A stretch of DNA of 64,000 nucleotides from Gracilariopsis chorda (taxonomy: Eukaryota > Rhodophyta > Florideophyceae > Gracilariales > Gracilariaceae). Within the stretch, counting starts at the first letter, position 1. Each line of letters starts with the position of its first letter. Made by a program: the position numbers and the translations under genes. The stretch lies in assembly GCA_003194525.1 (NCBI GenBank), contig NBIV01000014.1:186001-250000 (forward strand), written 5' to 3'. The notes under the pieces are model-generated. The model searched no databases and was not told where the DNA came from. It saw nothing but the letters and a program-made list of their open reading frames with translations. Of this stretch, positions 1-11,779 are shown one piece after another.

Positions 1-27
1 GTCCCGCACCCCGGTTCACACTGCATC

Positions 28-1886
28 ATGCCGCAGGTCGGCGAGAATTGGGTCAGCCCTGACACAGAGTTCGACCATCGCCGCCTTCCGGGACGCACAC
101 CAATTTCCCGTCGTCGGATTGTTCTTCCCTCTCCTGTCGATGAGTACATTGCTGCCGCCGCTGAGTGGTTCGATGCTTCTCGCTTCTCCGCCATCCGGGT
201 TCGTCCGAGCATTGGTTATAGGGCTGGGAATAAACGCCTTCGCGGTGGTGCGTGGGAAGCCGGATGGGGGCACATGCGAATCCGAGTCAATGACGGACCC
301 CACCTTAATGCCGTACGAACGGAACTCGCTGTATCCTTTGATATGCCGTGGGTTCGGTGCGCACAGGAACGAGATTATCAACACAGACTTTCCGTAAATC
401 CCTTCGGGATCAATATGATTCAAACACCGACACGGAACCCTTCCCACCACCAGGCCACAATCTCCTTGCTCTAGTCGCGTGGCGGGCGCCGTTAGACGTA
501 TTCTACCTCACCTGCGAGCGTGAGCGCGGGGGTGATGACATCAGCGACGAAGCACGCATCCGGAGCTGTCACGCGATGTTCTTTGGATGGCACAACCAGG
601 AGTTCCAAGATCTTCTTCGTCCGAAGCGGCAGGGCTTATATCTTCTTGTTCCACAGGAAGAGCGGATGTTCGACGTATAGAGGTATCTCTGTATGCCGAC
701 TCCCCCGATTGCGGCATACTATTCGGGCGTGATGCTCGCCGAAGGGCAGCTGCCATCCATCGCCCGCACTGTTCTCCAGACGGAATGGTCAGTGCTGGCA
801 TTCTTTGCGTTCCTTTACGCAGCCCATGACGGACTACCAATGCAGTTGAAGTTCTCCGACTTGCGCCTTAGACAAGATCCTGACATGGACGCTCCGGTTG
901 GACGGCTGTTCAGGCTCCCATGTGAGCTGGTTCACTTCATCCGGGGGCTCGGGGTCCAAAACATAGTCCGCGGAACCGCATTCGGCGCAGCAGAAGCCGA
1001 CTCTCTCCTGGATTACGTCGTCAGGATCGACTGGGAAAGGACACCGAGCCCCGGATACTTGTGGTACGACTACGACGAAGACCGTTTCACGGATATCCCA
1101 AGGCATCCTGTAGGGCGTGATGATGGCAAGTAGTACAGAAACAACCCTCCTTATCTGCCGGAGTCGCAGTGGATGGCGGCGCCTCGCGACTACGCTCCAA
1201 ACTATTTTCCACAAGCAGCGGGGTTCGTTCGGGAATGCCTCGCTGGTATGCAATTATTCAATACCGTCAGCGGAGATGACGATGACGAAGGCGCATTGGC
1301 CGACCAGTCTGAAGCGACACAATATCCGACTCGGATGCGCCCAGGCGTTCGCTACATGCACCAGCGCCGGGTTTGTTCGGTCAATATCGAACCAGATTCG
1401 GTGACTGCTCTGCATCATGTCCATCGGAATTCCGTCGTGACTGAGGAGCTTGACTTGTCCACCGATAGAACAAATCTTTCAGCAGCACTGTACCAAGCCT
1501 ATCGCAAGTTGAACGACCGGTGTGCAGAGCTGGAAGTGCCGGTATCGGATAGCATTACGCAAGCACTGGACGGCGCGATGGAATGGGTGGTGGAAGCGAA
1601 ACGCCATGCGAGCTTGCGAATTGCTGCGTCCTATCAGTTAAACGAGATAGTCAATCAGGTGAGGCGCAGTGCTGAAACCGTGCTCGGGAATGCAGGTAGT
1701 GTGTTCGCCTGCGAGGACGCAACCAATGTTATAACGGGAGTGGCGGCGGGTTTGGCGGTCGAAGCGTCCGGTGCAAAAGTGGTGTTGGGCGAGGACCATG
1801 TAACTCTCACTGAGAGCGAAACAGATAGGACAGGTATGCCAACGTCGGATGGGGCGCATGGCGATTATCAGAGGCAAGGCGCGTGA
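28..1886 (+). mobile_element. Antisense accessory module of element A (broken)
   Basis: Open reading on the plus strand, opposite to gag-pol, placed downstream of pol where element B carries its own antisense module. By eye the two are distant relatives. Here I see TEWSVLAFFAF and LLDYVVRIDWERTP; in B the matching places read TEWAVRTAAFIL and LLDFIDQVDWASVP, with the same order and similar spacing. A weaker match near 250-480 (the DYQHRLSV region) resembles the B protein around DWRNRVAIPV. The 3' portion (about 1173-1886) has helical, coiled-coil-like sequence with no clear counterpart in B. The module has a few breaks. No known domain, signal peptide or membrane segment is recognised and the function is unknown. 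Confidence 0.55.
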
Positions 1887-2404
1887 TGAATGAGTGCAAT
1901 TGATCAAATAAAATAAATGAGCAATTGTTTGAGCAGTGCCACATATGGTTGAACTGGTTCATGCGCCCGAGCTCCGAATACGGGCCAGGATACAACAAAC
2001 AGGGCGTTTTCCAGAGAGTTTAAATCCGTATTCAGATTCGTTCTGCGATGCCTAGAAGCCGAAATACGGGCAATTCTTTGTTTCGGCTACTTTTTCGGCT
2101 TGCAAGCCGGTTTCAAAAATTCTGAACAATTCCGGGGCAGACTATTTGATACTGTCTCGTGCGCCGTGGCAAAGCCTTTCGCGCTATAAGTGTCTATGCT
2201 TTCCAGGTGTCACTCCAGGTTAGCTTCTCAAGGGGTGGACCTTTAGCATTGTTGACGCCGTTTTGGGGCTCGTGGTTCAACCGCCGTGTCATTGCTGCTG
2301 TGCGCCGCGTCCCAATGTGACGCAGTACCGCCTTGGGTTTCAAAGTAGGAGCTTTGGTACCTTCTGCCTACTCTGTTGAGTCAGAGCGACACGAGAATGA
2401 TTCA
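1887..2404. other. Non-coding stretch inside element A
   Basis: Sequence between the end of the antisense module and the end of pol in element A. Nothing convincing is coded on either strand. It is the convergent end of two opposed reading directions, as at 37,162-37,390 in element B. Confidence 0.4.
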
Positions 2405-5400
2405 CTATGTCGATTTTCGCTTTCGGTGTTTTGTACCCCCCCTCTCAGTCGGCGACGCGTCCTCGCGGCGAACCGTTCTTCGGAAGTAACGCGCCACGAA
2501 GTTGTGTGGAATGTTCCGCTTCGATTCCCATGTGGGCTTTTTGAAGCCGTACCACTTAACGCGGACCAGTTCTTCTCCGTCTTCGGCAACTCCATGGTCG
2601 ATGACCGTCTCGACCACCCATTCCTTTTCTGCCGATATCGGATCAGAAGCCTTGGAGTGAGAGTTCTCCGCGTCTGGGACTTTGTCGGGATCAATCGATA
2701 CCGATTTTTCTGCGATTGCAGAGCCATCCGATGCGCGTTCGCGCATGGGTTCTGGGAACGACTCATCCGTTCCAACTTCATTTTTCTCCAATTCTTTGGG
2801 TGCGGCCGTGTTAGGTTGGACCTTCTCAGAAACCGTAGGTCCAGCTGCCGTCACCCAGTCAATACTAACTATATCGTGTAGTCCGTCGACGTCAAGCGTG
2901 ACCGTACTGTCGGTAGCGCGGATGACCTTGTAGGGTCCTTCCGAGTTCGGTAGTAGTTTCCGGACGATATCTTCGTACTCGGTGGATGCTTTCTTCCGAG
3001 GTGGAATATCTAAGTAAACCATATCACCCTCCGCAAAAATTGGCTTGTAACGTATTCGGGAGTCGTAGGAGGTTTGTAGCGCTCCTGTGCAGTACCTAAT
3101 TTCGTGTAGGCCAGCTTCATGAGTTCGGAAATCCGGGCGCGCGTGACGCGCTTGGTTTCTCCCGGTGTCGGTACGAGGGATGCCGTTTGCGGTAGTGCGG
3201 ATGTAGGGTCATCCAGCACGACCCCTGGAGGGTGCCGAGTGAGGGAGAGTTCGAAAGGAGTGAAACCCGTTGAACGGTGAACTTGCAGGTTATACCCGTA
3301 CACGAGGGGCTGGACCAGCTTGTCCCAGTCCTTCTGGTGTTCGGATACGTAGTGTCGCAAGCGGTTGATCAACACTTTGTTAAACCTTTCGGCCTGTCCG
3401 TTGGTCTGCGGATGATAGGCGGCTGTAAGTACATGCGTAATTCCGAGATCGGCTGCAAGCGACTCGATATACTTGGCGACGAACTGCGGACCGTTGTCGG
3501 TAAGTAGGTGGGTAGGAATCCCGTAAGGGTAAACACAGTTCTCCAAGAAAGCGATGGCGATGTCAGTCGCCCTCGTATCCGATAGCGGTATGGCCCTCGT
3601 GAGCTTCGTGAAGCGGTCCGTTATCACTAGTATGTACTTGTTTCCGTGTCCGCTTTTCGGCAGTGGGCCAAGGATGTCCATAGCCACGAATTCGAATGGT
3701 CCCGATGCCGGGAACAACTTCAAGTATTTCTCGTTCTTGAAGTATGTTCCGCGAATGGCTCGACATGGCTCACACCGTGAGACGGTTTCATATACATGCT
3801 GTGACATGAGGGGCCAGTAGAAGTCCCGTCGCAATGTGTAATACATCTTGACGGAGCCCAGATGACCAGCCAGGCGTGGGTAGTGAGAGAGATAGAGTAC
3901 TCTATCTCGTAGAGACTCCAGGACGACCCTCTGTATGGCTCCGCCAATCGGTGAGATTCTGCAGAGTATTCCGGAGCGGTTGTAATCGAACTGGGACTTC
4001 GGATCTCCAACGGACAGGGCTTTCTCCTTGCAAAACGGGTCCTTTGCTTGGGCGGCGATAAACTCTTTGACCGTTATCGTGGTGATGTCAGGCTGTTCCA
4101 GTACGGTCGCCATAACGTGCAAGGGTTCTCCTGTGCCCTTAGTCGTCGCAAAACTCACCAGTACATTCTTGTAGACTTCTCCGTTCACGGAAACATCTGT
4201 GACGACATATTCCGACTCGGATTCATCCTCGTCCACGAATAGACATGGTATTTCATCCTCGAGAGGCGTTTCATCGTTTCCGTCTGTTGGCATGCGGGAC
4301 ACTGCGTCCACGGGAAGGTGCTTGATCCTGGGACGGTACTGGACTTCGAAGTCAAACTCCGCGAGGCGCAATCGCCATCTGGCGAATCTTCCGGTCGCAT
4401 TGGTTATATTTAGAAGCCAACGCAGAGCGTTGTGATCCGTTCGAGTGATGAACCGTTGTCCTTCAAGGTAAGGCCGTAGGAATAGCATGCCCCAAACGAT
4501 GGCCAAGCACTCACGTTCGGACGTGCTGTAGTTCCTCTCCGGTGCAGTTAACGAACGGTTCCAGTACCCAGTTGGTCGGAAATCTTTCGCATACCCTTGT
4601 TGCTAGAGCAATGTGCCCCCGACTTGACGGTTACAAGCATCCGTTTCCAATATGTAGGGCTTACCGGGTTTCGGGAGAGAAAGAGTTGGAGTTGAGGTCA
4701 ATTTCTCTTTGAGTGTTCTGAAGGCCTCCATATCTTCATCCGAAAACGGTTCCAGGTCCACGGGTTGGTTCTTCTATAACTTCCGGTTTAGCGGATGGGA
4801 GATTCGTGCAAAGTTGGGCACGAAACGTCTGTAAACGTTACAGAGGCCCAAGAATGCCCGAAGCTCAGTCTGTGTCCGTGGCGGTTTAGCTTTCGTAACA
4901 GCGTCGCAAGTCCTCGACGCCACTTGAAGCTTTCCGGGTTGGATGACGTGTCCCAAGTAGTCAACAGCCTATTGGAAAAAGAAGCACTTCTTTAGCTTCA
5001 ACGTTATTCTGGCTTCTTTGAGGAGGCCAAGTACCTTCGTCAGGTGCTTGAAATGATCCAAAACAGAACTAGAGTATATTATGACATCGTCGAGATACAA
5101 TATAGCAAACTGCCAACGAACCTTATCCAGGATGACGTCTATGGCCCTCTGGAACGTCGCCAGGGCGTTCTTCAAACCAAATGGCATCCGAATAAAGCGG
5201 TAAAGACCCACATGAGAGGTGAAAGTCGTCTTATCCCTGTCGGGTTCATCGATTTCCACTTGCCAATATCCCCAGTTGGCATCAAGAGTGTAGAACACCC
5301 TTGCGTCTCCTAGTGAATCAATACACTCATCCATTCGTGGTATCGGGTAAGAGTCGCGAACCGTGACAGCGTTGAGCTTTCTGTAGTCCACGCAGAAGTG

Positions 5401-6555
5401 CCATGAGCCGTCCTTTTTCAAGGCTATGACTACTGGGTTTGCCCATTCTGCCGAAGACGGTTCAATAACTCCTTCGTCGAGCATCTTCGCGACTTGCTCC
5501 TTCTCCCATTCACGGGCCTTCTGACCAGATCTGTAGGGGACTTGCTGCACCGGTCGGGCATCGGGTTCCATGTAAATCTGATGTTTGACGTCTGTGATGG
5601 TACCTAAATGTCCATCCCACATGTCAGCATACTCGGAGAGCATCTGAATGATCTTGCTTCGTTGCGGTTCATACTCTTCACCGATGTTAACGGTCGATGT
5701 CCAGTCCGCGTCTGGGTGTTTGTCCTTGAAGTTCGTACCCCCCTTCTCAGTGTTGTCGACGTCCTCGTCGACCTGAGTATGGGTTGTATCTGTAATGGAG
5801 AGGAGAGCCGCAGGTGCTGGGTGAGTATTACCGATGACGGTTTTCTTCGATAAGTGTGTAGGGCGGTCACTCATGTTCGAAACCAATACGTAGAAAGGCC
5901 GATTCGGAAGGACTTTCATAACTCCATTCGCCAGCAACTGGAGGTTGCGACGCGTTGTGTGAAGGTGATTCTGTATGTACACCAGTCCGTGCGTATCGGA
6001 TTGAACCAGGACTGCGGTTTCGGACATAGGAGGGAGTAATATTGAATGAGCGACTCGAAGCTTCGTTGATAACGTATTACGGGGTATTCGAGCAGGGATG
6101 GTTACACCGTTGCGGGAACCATTTCGGGCATCTAAAAGAGCCACCGGCGGTGAGTCGTGGAACGATATTATCCGTTCCTTGGGTTAGATTGCTTTGACAT
6201 AGCGGTCTATAAATGTAGTACCCAGTATGCAGTCGACTGCCAGGTTGGATGAAACAAGGAACCCAATTCGGACCTTCAAGTTACCGAGGCGGATTTCGAG
6301 AGGAAGGACACCAAGGATGGTCATAGAGCGACTTGACGCATCCGATATCCTAGGAGTATCGAGCGGTAGTAACTTCGATTCCCATCCCGGTGGTAGTACG
6401 CGGGTGTGAATCAGGTTCGGTGAGGCACCTGTATCCAGAACGCTGGTAATCATTCGTGTCAGTCGGGGACTGTGATAGAGGGCTTTCAGGACCTTATAGT
6501 TCTGACTTCGGAACAAGTACACCGGTTCGGAAGTGTCGAGGGTACTATTCAACAC
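2405..6555 (-). mobile_element. pol region of chromovirus A
   Basis: Read right to left: an aspartic protease with a DTGA motif (about 6184-6555); reverse transcriptase with the YLDD active-site box (about 4960-6144); RNase H with the DALSR-like C-terminal signature (here DAVSRMP, near 4300); integrase with an HHCC zinc-binding head (near 3770-3890) and a core with TDNGPQF and HPQTNGQAER (near 3390-3510); and a C-terminal chromodomain (about 2430-2610; VKWYGFKKPTWES). The linker between integrase and chromodomain is short, about 70 residues, in clear contrast with element B. The frame is broken at a few points. Confidence 0.9.
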
Positions 6556-6644
6556 TTCATAGTGGAGTCCATCTTCCGTACCGGCGGTCCGTTCGACGGC
6601 TGGGTCTCCATTGAGGCTATCACCTTTGACAGGGCGCGGCGCCT

Positions 6645-9017
6645 CTACGCGTTCTGCTGAGCGTTTCCCCTCTCTTCATGTTGATGGGCGTGATCCTCTT
6701 CCAAAGCAAGAACCGAACGACGAGTGTTCCTGTTTGCAGGTGGAGAACTTCCGGGGATCGGAGCTGTATTGTTGGTGCGACTTCCCTGGCTACCAACATT
6801 ACCGGGGCGACTTCCCTGGCCTCCAGCAAATGGCATCCGACGGCGGAAATATCCTTCATCAACACGATGGGAGTAGTTTTGCTCACGCTGCTGAAGCAAC
6901 TTGTTCCGGATCTCGGCAGGCATCCATTCGCAACATGGGCGAGTAGTTGACAAGCATAAGCGACATGCTGGGTTCCGGTTCTGGTGAAAAGACTGGCGTG
7001 GGGTTTGGTAGGCTGAGTACGGTGCCGAAGGCGCCGTATCTTGGGAACTCATATGAGAAGATGAAACAGAACCGATAGTTGGTATCGACGGGAACGATAC
7101 GCTCGGCGAGGTCATCACTGCAAGTGCCTCTCCAGCCGGGTCTTCTACTGTCCCGGACTCCATACTACTCTCCGTTTCGGCAAGGAGGGCTCTGGTGCGA
7201 GACTTACGTGCGTCGCGAGCCTTCTCAGTCGAGGATTAATTTTTCTTACCACCACGGTGAGTATCTCCTAAACCTTCCGCGAAGAGAACCAACTGCCGGA
7301 ATCCCATCTTCGGGTGCGTGGCAGAGTGGTTGCGAACCGAAGCGCGGATGGCGGGCAGTAACCCTTCCACGAACAAAGCCTAAAGCCGAGAGTTGGTGAA
7401 AATGTTCCCGCAACGGAGATTATTCTTCCATAGACGGTCTGCAAATTCACTCACTTTCCGTTATACCGGAACTCTGCCGATAAGTGGTGATATCGTGGTA
7501 CGCTTCCGCAATTTCTTCGTCGGTAGCGTACGTTTCCAGGAGATGGTTTACGACCTCCGGATAGGATCGTAAGAGCTCATCATCCTCATCCGAATCCACG
7601 GCACCAGACTCGCCTGAGATGCGGTTCTTGACGAGTTTCAAAGCCGGGCCGGATGTGAAGAACTGAAAGAGCCAAACAGCGGCCCCCTCATGAATGCCGT
7701 TCTGGTTGCACACGGTTTTAAACGCGCTAAGAAACTTGAGAACCGTGATCGGATCATTCCCACTGAACTTCTCGGAAATCTGTAGCGCCATCCGTTTTGT
7801 GGACTTGACGACTGTACGGGCAACTAGGGCATCATACTTTCCGGAACGGTTCATCAAGCGGTAGGTCTTGAAGCTCAAGACCTTGGCGAACTCCCGATTG
7901 TTCGGTTTGACTCGCCGGATACGGGAGATATCGGATTCATCTTCTGTATCGGAGGATCGACTCGTATCAGAGTCAGAGCGTTCCGACTCGGTGTCGGAAT
8001 CAGAATGTCCATAACGAGAATAACGTGACCCTCGACGTTTCCTGTTACGGTTCTTCCTTTTGTTACGCTTTTTTTTCTCCGACTTCGGCATGGCGTTCGA
8101 CGTGCCTCTCGCGATCTCCCTATCACGGAGGAGTCCATCCGAAGTCGGTACCAGAACTGGATCGACGTTCGACGTTCGACGTGCCCCGCACGAGCTCTTT
8201 TTCGTGGAGGAGGCCATCCGAGTTCGGGCTCACCCGAGCCGGTAAGGGGTTCGACGTGCCCCAGATGATCTCTTTATCACCGAGGAGCCCTTTCATTCTC
8301 GGATTTCGAGCGGCTTTCGACGTGCCCGCCGTGAGCTGCCCCTCACGGGGGAGGCCGCCCGTATTGAATACTTCATCCCTATAGGGTTCAGCGCGGATTT
8401 CCCTGTTGGGGTGACTCAGTTGCTGCAACACTTCCGTTGCGGAGATAGGTTGAGGGTGAGTTCCGGCAGGTAACAAAGGATGCCTGCCAAGTTGGTTCGC
8501 AACTTCCGTTTCCACGGTTTCGACGACCGCGTCGGTTACAACCGAAGCATTCCGAAAACAGGTGGACACACTTTCCACAATGATGGGGAGGTGCGTTTCT
8601 ATTCCGGACCGGACTCGCTGTTCGAGAACAGTATCGACCTGAACAGGCACTCGATTGGAGAGTTCCTCCGACAACCACCTCTCCAAGTGGGGAAGGAGGG
8701 AGGCAAAATCCGAGACGTTTTGTGCGTCTAGTAAGGCGGAGATTGCCGATTTGGGGCCACGAGTCTGCACGGGGTGCAGGTCCAGAGTCTCCTCTTCCTC
8801 GTTCCGTGTTCGGTTGTGCTTCTCCGGTGCAGCGGAGCAAACGCTCCTGGTTATCAACTTGTGGTACAATCCCTTGGGGCTCACTGCGCGTGCTGTTGGA
8901 CCATGGAGGCGGCAACGACATTGCAGGGGGATTCGGTTCCGGGCGCGCACGGCTGAGCGTCGATGAAACCGATTTCGGACAAGCGGGCTCGTCAAGCCGA
9001 GACGGTTTAGAAGTCAT
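6645..9017 (-). mobile_element. gag region of chromovirus A
   Basis: Begins with ATG at 9017, about 80 bases inside the primer binding site. The N-terminal part carries a helical segment (WLSEELSNRVPV), followed by several copies of a short repeat ending in GTSN (about 8080-8345), a basic and Ser/Asp-rich stretch, and the retrotransposon gag core (FSGNDPITVLKFLSAF) that matches element B (FSGEDPILVLDFLGRF). The far part (6645-7163) is rich in Pro, Ser and Arg. It holds CRLC and CCEW cysteines but no clean CCHC knuckle. The region is broken in a few places. Confidence 0.8.
8080..8345 (-). repeat. Imperfect tandem repeat in gag of element A
   Basis: Four diverged copies, roughly 60-80 bp apart, of a unit coding for a motif like DGLLxDxEIxRGTSN (forms seen: REGQLTAGTSK, GDKEIIWGTSN, HEKELVRGTSN, RDREIARGTSN). 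On the plus strand the repeats show as recurring TTCGACGTGCC. Confidence 0.7.
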
Positions 9018-9093
9018 CAGAAGTGATGCAACGTTTTAGGCTACTCCTTCTTCCAATACGGTGAAGACAGATCTGTTGTTCCCAAGAAAGGAC

Positions 9094-9113
9094 CGTTCTA
9101 GGTCGGGGGACCA
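9094..9113 (-). promoter_or_regulatory. Primer binding site of element A
   Basis: Minus-strand sequence TGGTCCCCCGACCTAGAAC lies 2 bases inside the LTR edge. It is complementary to a tRNA 3' end (NCCA tail, 7-bp acceptor strand, then T-stem CTAGG). Nearly the same site is seen in elements B and C. The tRNA cannot be named with certainty. Confidence 0.7.
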
Positions 9114-9115
9114 GT

Positions 9116-9584
9116 TGTGAGAAAGTGCGCGCGAGCGCCCTACTCAGGTGAAATGTCCGGGAACGGTGACGGTGGGTATCGCGCAACAGGGTGTAAGGCC
9201 GTGCGGCTACCGAGTTGGAAAAGGCGGAACGGTGAAGGTGCGGAGTAGCGCAGGACCCTCTGCTGTGAGGCCGAGTACGGAGACACCCGTAGCCGAAACA
9301 GGTACCACGCTTCTAAACAGAGAGCGGATGTAACGGTAGATATCCGATACGGCGCAGCCTGTACAGGACTTTGACGAGCTGCGTCTCCTACTACGACTTA
9401 GTATCCGTGCCAAGGAACTAAGACGAAGAACCTAGTAGGAAGCACCTTGAATTTACTTGGTGAAGGCGTCGGCCGCGCTGGCGGAGAATAAATATCCAGC
9501 TGGGCCGCGCCACACGTGTATGGCTTACCGCTCGCGGGGCACTAGCTGCCACCGGCACACACGTGTGCTACTACAACTACTACA
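9116..9584 (-). repeat. 5' LTR of element A
   Basis: Bounded inside by the primer binding site and outside by the point where the gag of element C resumes. Ends fit TG...CA (TGTGAG at 9116 and TACA near 9584 on the plus strand). The partner LTR is outside the window, so the outer boundary is approximate. Confidence 0.55.
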
Positions 9585-10547
9585 CTAGCCGAATAGCGGA
9601 AGGGCTCCTACAGCCAGAATACCACTCCAATAAACGGTTTTCACTTCCTTACAACCTACAGGAATCCTTTCCGTGACCTCTCGCGAGAGCCAATCGGTGA
9701 GGCATGGGGCCATAGACTCTATTAGTGTATCTAGTTCTATCGCGTCCTGGGCCTCGCTCTCTTGAGACGTGGTGGGGGTATCCACTGTCCTCTGGTCGGC
9801 TAATCTCCTTAGGCGTTATTGGAAACCTTCGAAATTGAAGCCACCATTCCGTAGGAGACGTTCAGGATCATCTAGCATGGTAGTGGGTCCTTGAAAGGCG
9901 CTGCGTGTGCTGGGTCCACCCTGGAAGTCTAGCGCATGAGCAGCGTGAGAGGGAGTTACCGGGGTAGGTTCCTGGCGGTCCATAGAGGAGTAGGTTGGGG
10001 TGATTTGCTTCCACTTCCAAATCAGCTTGATGAAGGATTCCACTACGAGGGGGGTCCAATTAGTGCGAGTGTAGTCCTTTTCTGTTGCGCTGTGGTAGAT
10101 ATACCTTAAGGAACGAAACTTCTAGGTCCGGAGACCAGTTGTGGTGCAGCCAGTGGTGAGCAGATCCGTAACATAGGACTATTACATTCGGTCTAACAGA
10201 TTGGTTCCAGTAGGTGGTGGTCTCCCTAATATAGGAGCAATGACCGGGGGAATCCTGAAAGAAGATCCGCAAGCACCAAGCGGAGAGCGGGCTCGGTGGG
10301 CGGACAATAATCATACGGGTGCTGTTACGGGACGCGCTAGGTATCAGCAGCATAGAAATCACACCTATAAGATGAGGTAAAAATATACCTGAAGGTGACT
10401 ATCACGAGGTTGAAGCAGACGAACTAAAACAAGCCTCGAGGGTGCTTGGTTTACTTCCCCGGAGAAGGGGCTTCCAGCGCCGCACTATATACAGTGCTGC
10501 CGTCTGAATTCGACGAAAACTATCTACTGTATTCTATAAAAATCTAA
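9585..10547 (-). mobile_element. Older Gypsy relative C: gag start, PBS and LTR
   Basis: Minus-strand remnant interrupted by element A. Its gag start (about 9585-10043) contains WLSREVTERIPV, which aligns with WLSEELSNRVPV in the gag of A. A primer binding site at 10118-10137 and TGTGGTG at 10140 mark the inner edge of an LTR, whose outer end, around 10,550, is not clear. The rest of C should continue outside the left edge of the window, beyond A. Broken and older than A, since A sits in it. Confidence 0.6.
10118..10137 (-). promoter_or_regulatory. Primer binding site of element C
   Basis: Minus-strand TGGTCTCCGGACCTAGAAG, a variant of the sites in A and B, directly before the LTR-like TGTGGTG at 10140. 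Confidence 0.6.
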
Positions 10548-11446
10548 GTTAGGTTATTCTACCTCATTGAATTACAGTCCACTGGAACAATTCTTCTGGC
10601 TTGTTCTGCCACGTGGCACCAGCTAGAAAATAGGAGTACTCCGTTAGGAATCTTCCGTAACAGCCCATCCTTAGAAACATGGATAGTACCCACTGTACTA
10701 CACAAACTGCTCCAACTAGACCTTACCAACTACACATTATGTTTTCTAGCCCTGCAAACCTATGCAGCTACCATTAAGGCCTTAGACGACCTCGACGGCA
10801 ATCCGCCTACACCAACGGAACGCCACGTCCTCGAAACGTACTATAATAGCATAAACCGGGTCCTATCTGAGGTTCTTAGTACTGTACTTTCGGACATATT
10901 AGGACTACACATCGTGCCACAAGGTTGAACTACACCGCACCACAAGACTGACCTACACCGCACCACAAGACCGACCTACACCGCACCACGAGACTGACCT
11001 ACACCACATAAACTAGTAACCAAAATCATAACCACATAAACTGATCCTTTAAAGAAGATCAAAAATACTTGAAAACTGAAGCTGAGAGTATTGGCTTCAA
11101 AGATGGGGAAGCCATTGACGATTTCATCAAACGTTACACAGAAATCAGGAAAAACATGGTAGCGGCGCACTACCCTTACATCGAATAGGAGGAACAACGG
11201 TTGATTTCATGATCGCAGGAATTCGTCGGGAGGCCAGTTTGTGTGGTATCCCAAATACTTCCCTGGAGGGATTCGGTAACTCGTAATGATCTGCACAAAC
11301 AACCTTATACAAAGTGGTGCCGCATGCGGCGGCAAATGTCCTATAAATACCTCGAAAATCGGTGCACGACGGAACGTGTAATCACCGGTAAACGGTGGCG
11401 AGTAAAGCGCTTGGAAGGGCGTCAGAAGCCGCAACTCATGCAATAG
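10548..11446 (+). mobile_element. gag remnant of another LTR retrotransposon
   Basis: A 126-codon open stretch without ATG (10548-10928) is followed, after a short tandem repeat, by a second open part (about 11039-11260). Content such as NYTLCFLALQTYAATIKALD, DDFIKRYTEIRKNM and VDFMIAGIRREASL resembles the gag (UBN2-like) of Copia-type elements: an N-terminal helical part, then a motif of the kind 'E..I..FI.RY..I'. It is broken and has no LTRs or pol that I can assign. The Copia assignment is tentative. Confidence 0.45.
10926..11010. repeat. 23-bp tandem repeat, about 3.7 copies
   Basis: Units begin at 10926, 10949, 10972 and 10995 and share the core ACCTACACCGCACCACAAGA with one or two changes per copy. 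The copies are contiguous with no spacers, so this is not a CRISPR array. It lies inside the gag remnant. Confidence 0.85.
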
Positions 11447-11779
11447 TGTCAAAAATTGGAGTAAGGTTCCAAGACTAGGGACTTGGGTTCATGCCCTCCT
11501 TGTCCCCGTTTTCTGAGAAGGTCCAAGCGTCGGCGACTAAGTAAAGGGGGGGGAAGCATTAGTTGGACAAAATCCAAGGAGAACGCCGTATCTCCGTCAC
11601 ATGACTGGCTTCAGAGCTTTTGTTGGTGTCCAAAGAAGCCTTACATTCTCCTCATATTAGGACTGGAATATGAGACCGAATGGCATAGAAACAAATTAGC
11701 AACAGCCAAAAACCCAATTCGTTTTTCTGACAATAAAAGGCGGCAGTTGATCGGACAGCCACGGCGCATTGGCCCAACA

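Larger units (their letters stand above)
1..9584 (-). mobile_element. Ty3/Gypsy chromovirus A, broken, runs off left edge
   Basis: A Gypsy-type LTR retrotransposon read on the minus strand. From right to left it shows an LTR (about 9116-9584), a primer binding site, a gag region, then protease, reverse transcriptase, RNase H, integrase and a C-terminal chromodomain, which places it in the chromovirus lineage. Beyond pol lies a module on the opposite strand (28-1886). The far LTR must lie outside the window, so neither LTR divergence nor the target duplication can be read. The coding regions are interrupted at several points (roughly five or more breaks), so it is a fossil. Its LTR end falls inside a related gag sequence at about 9585, which means it inserted into the older element C. 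Confidence 0.9.

Noticed and set aside
2333-2881. 182-residue plus-strand frame
   Set aside because: It is the shadow of the chromodomain-coding end of pol on the opposite strand and has no motif.
10926-11010. CRISPR-like array
   Set aside because: The 23-bp units are contiguous, without spacers, and the context is eukaryotic.
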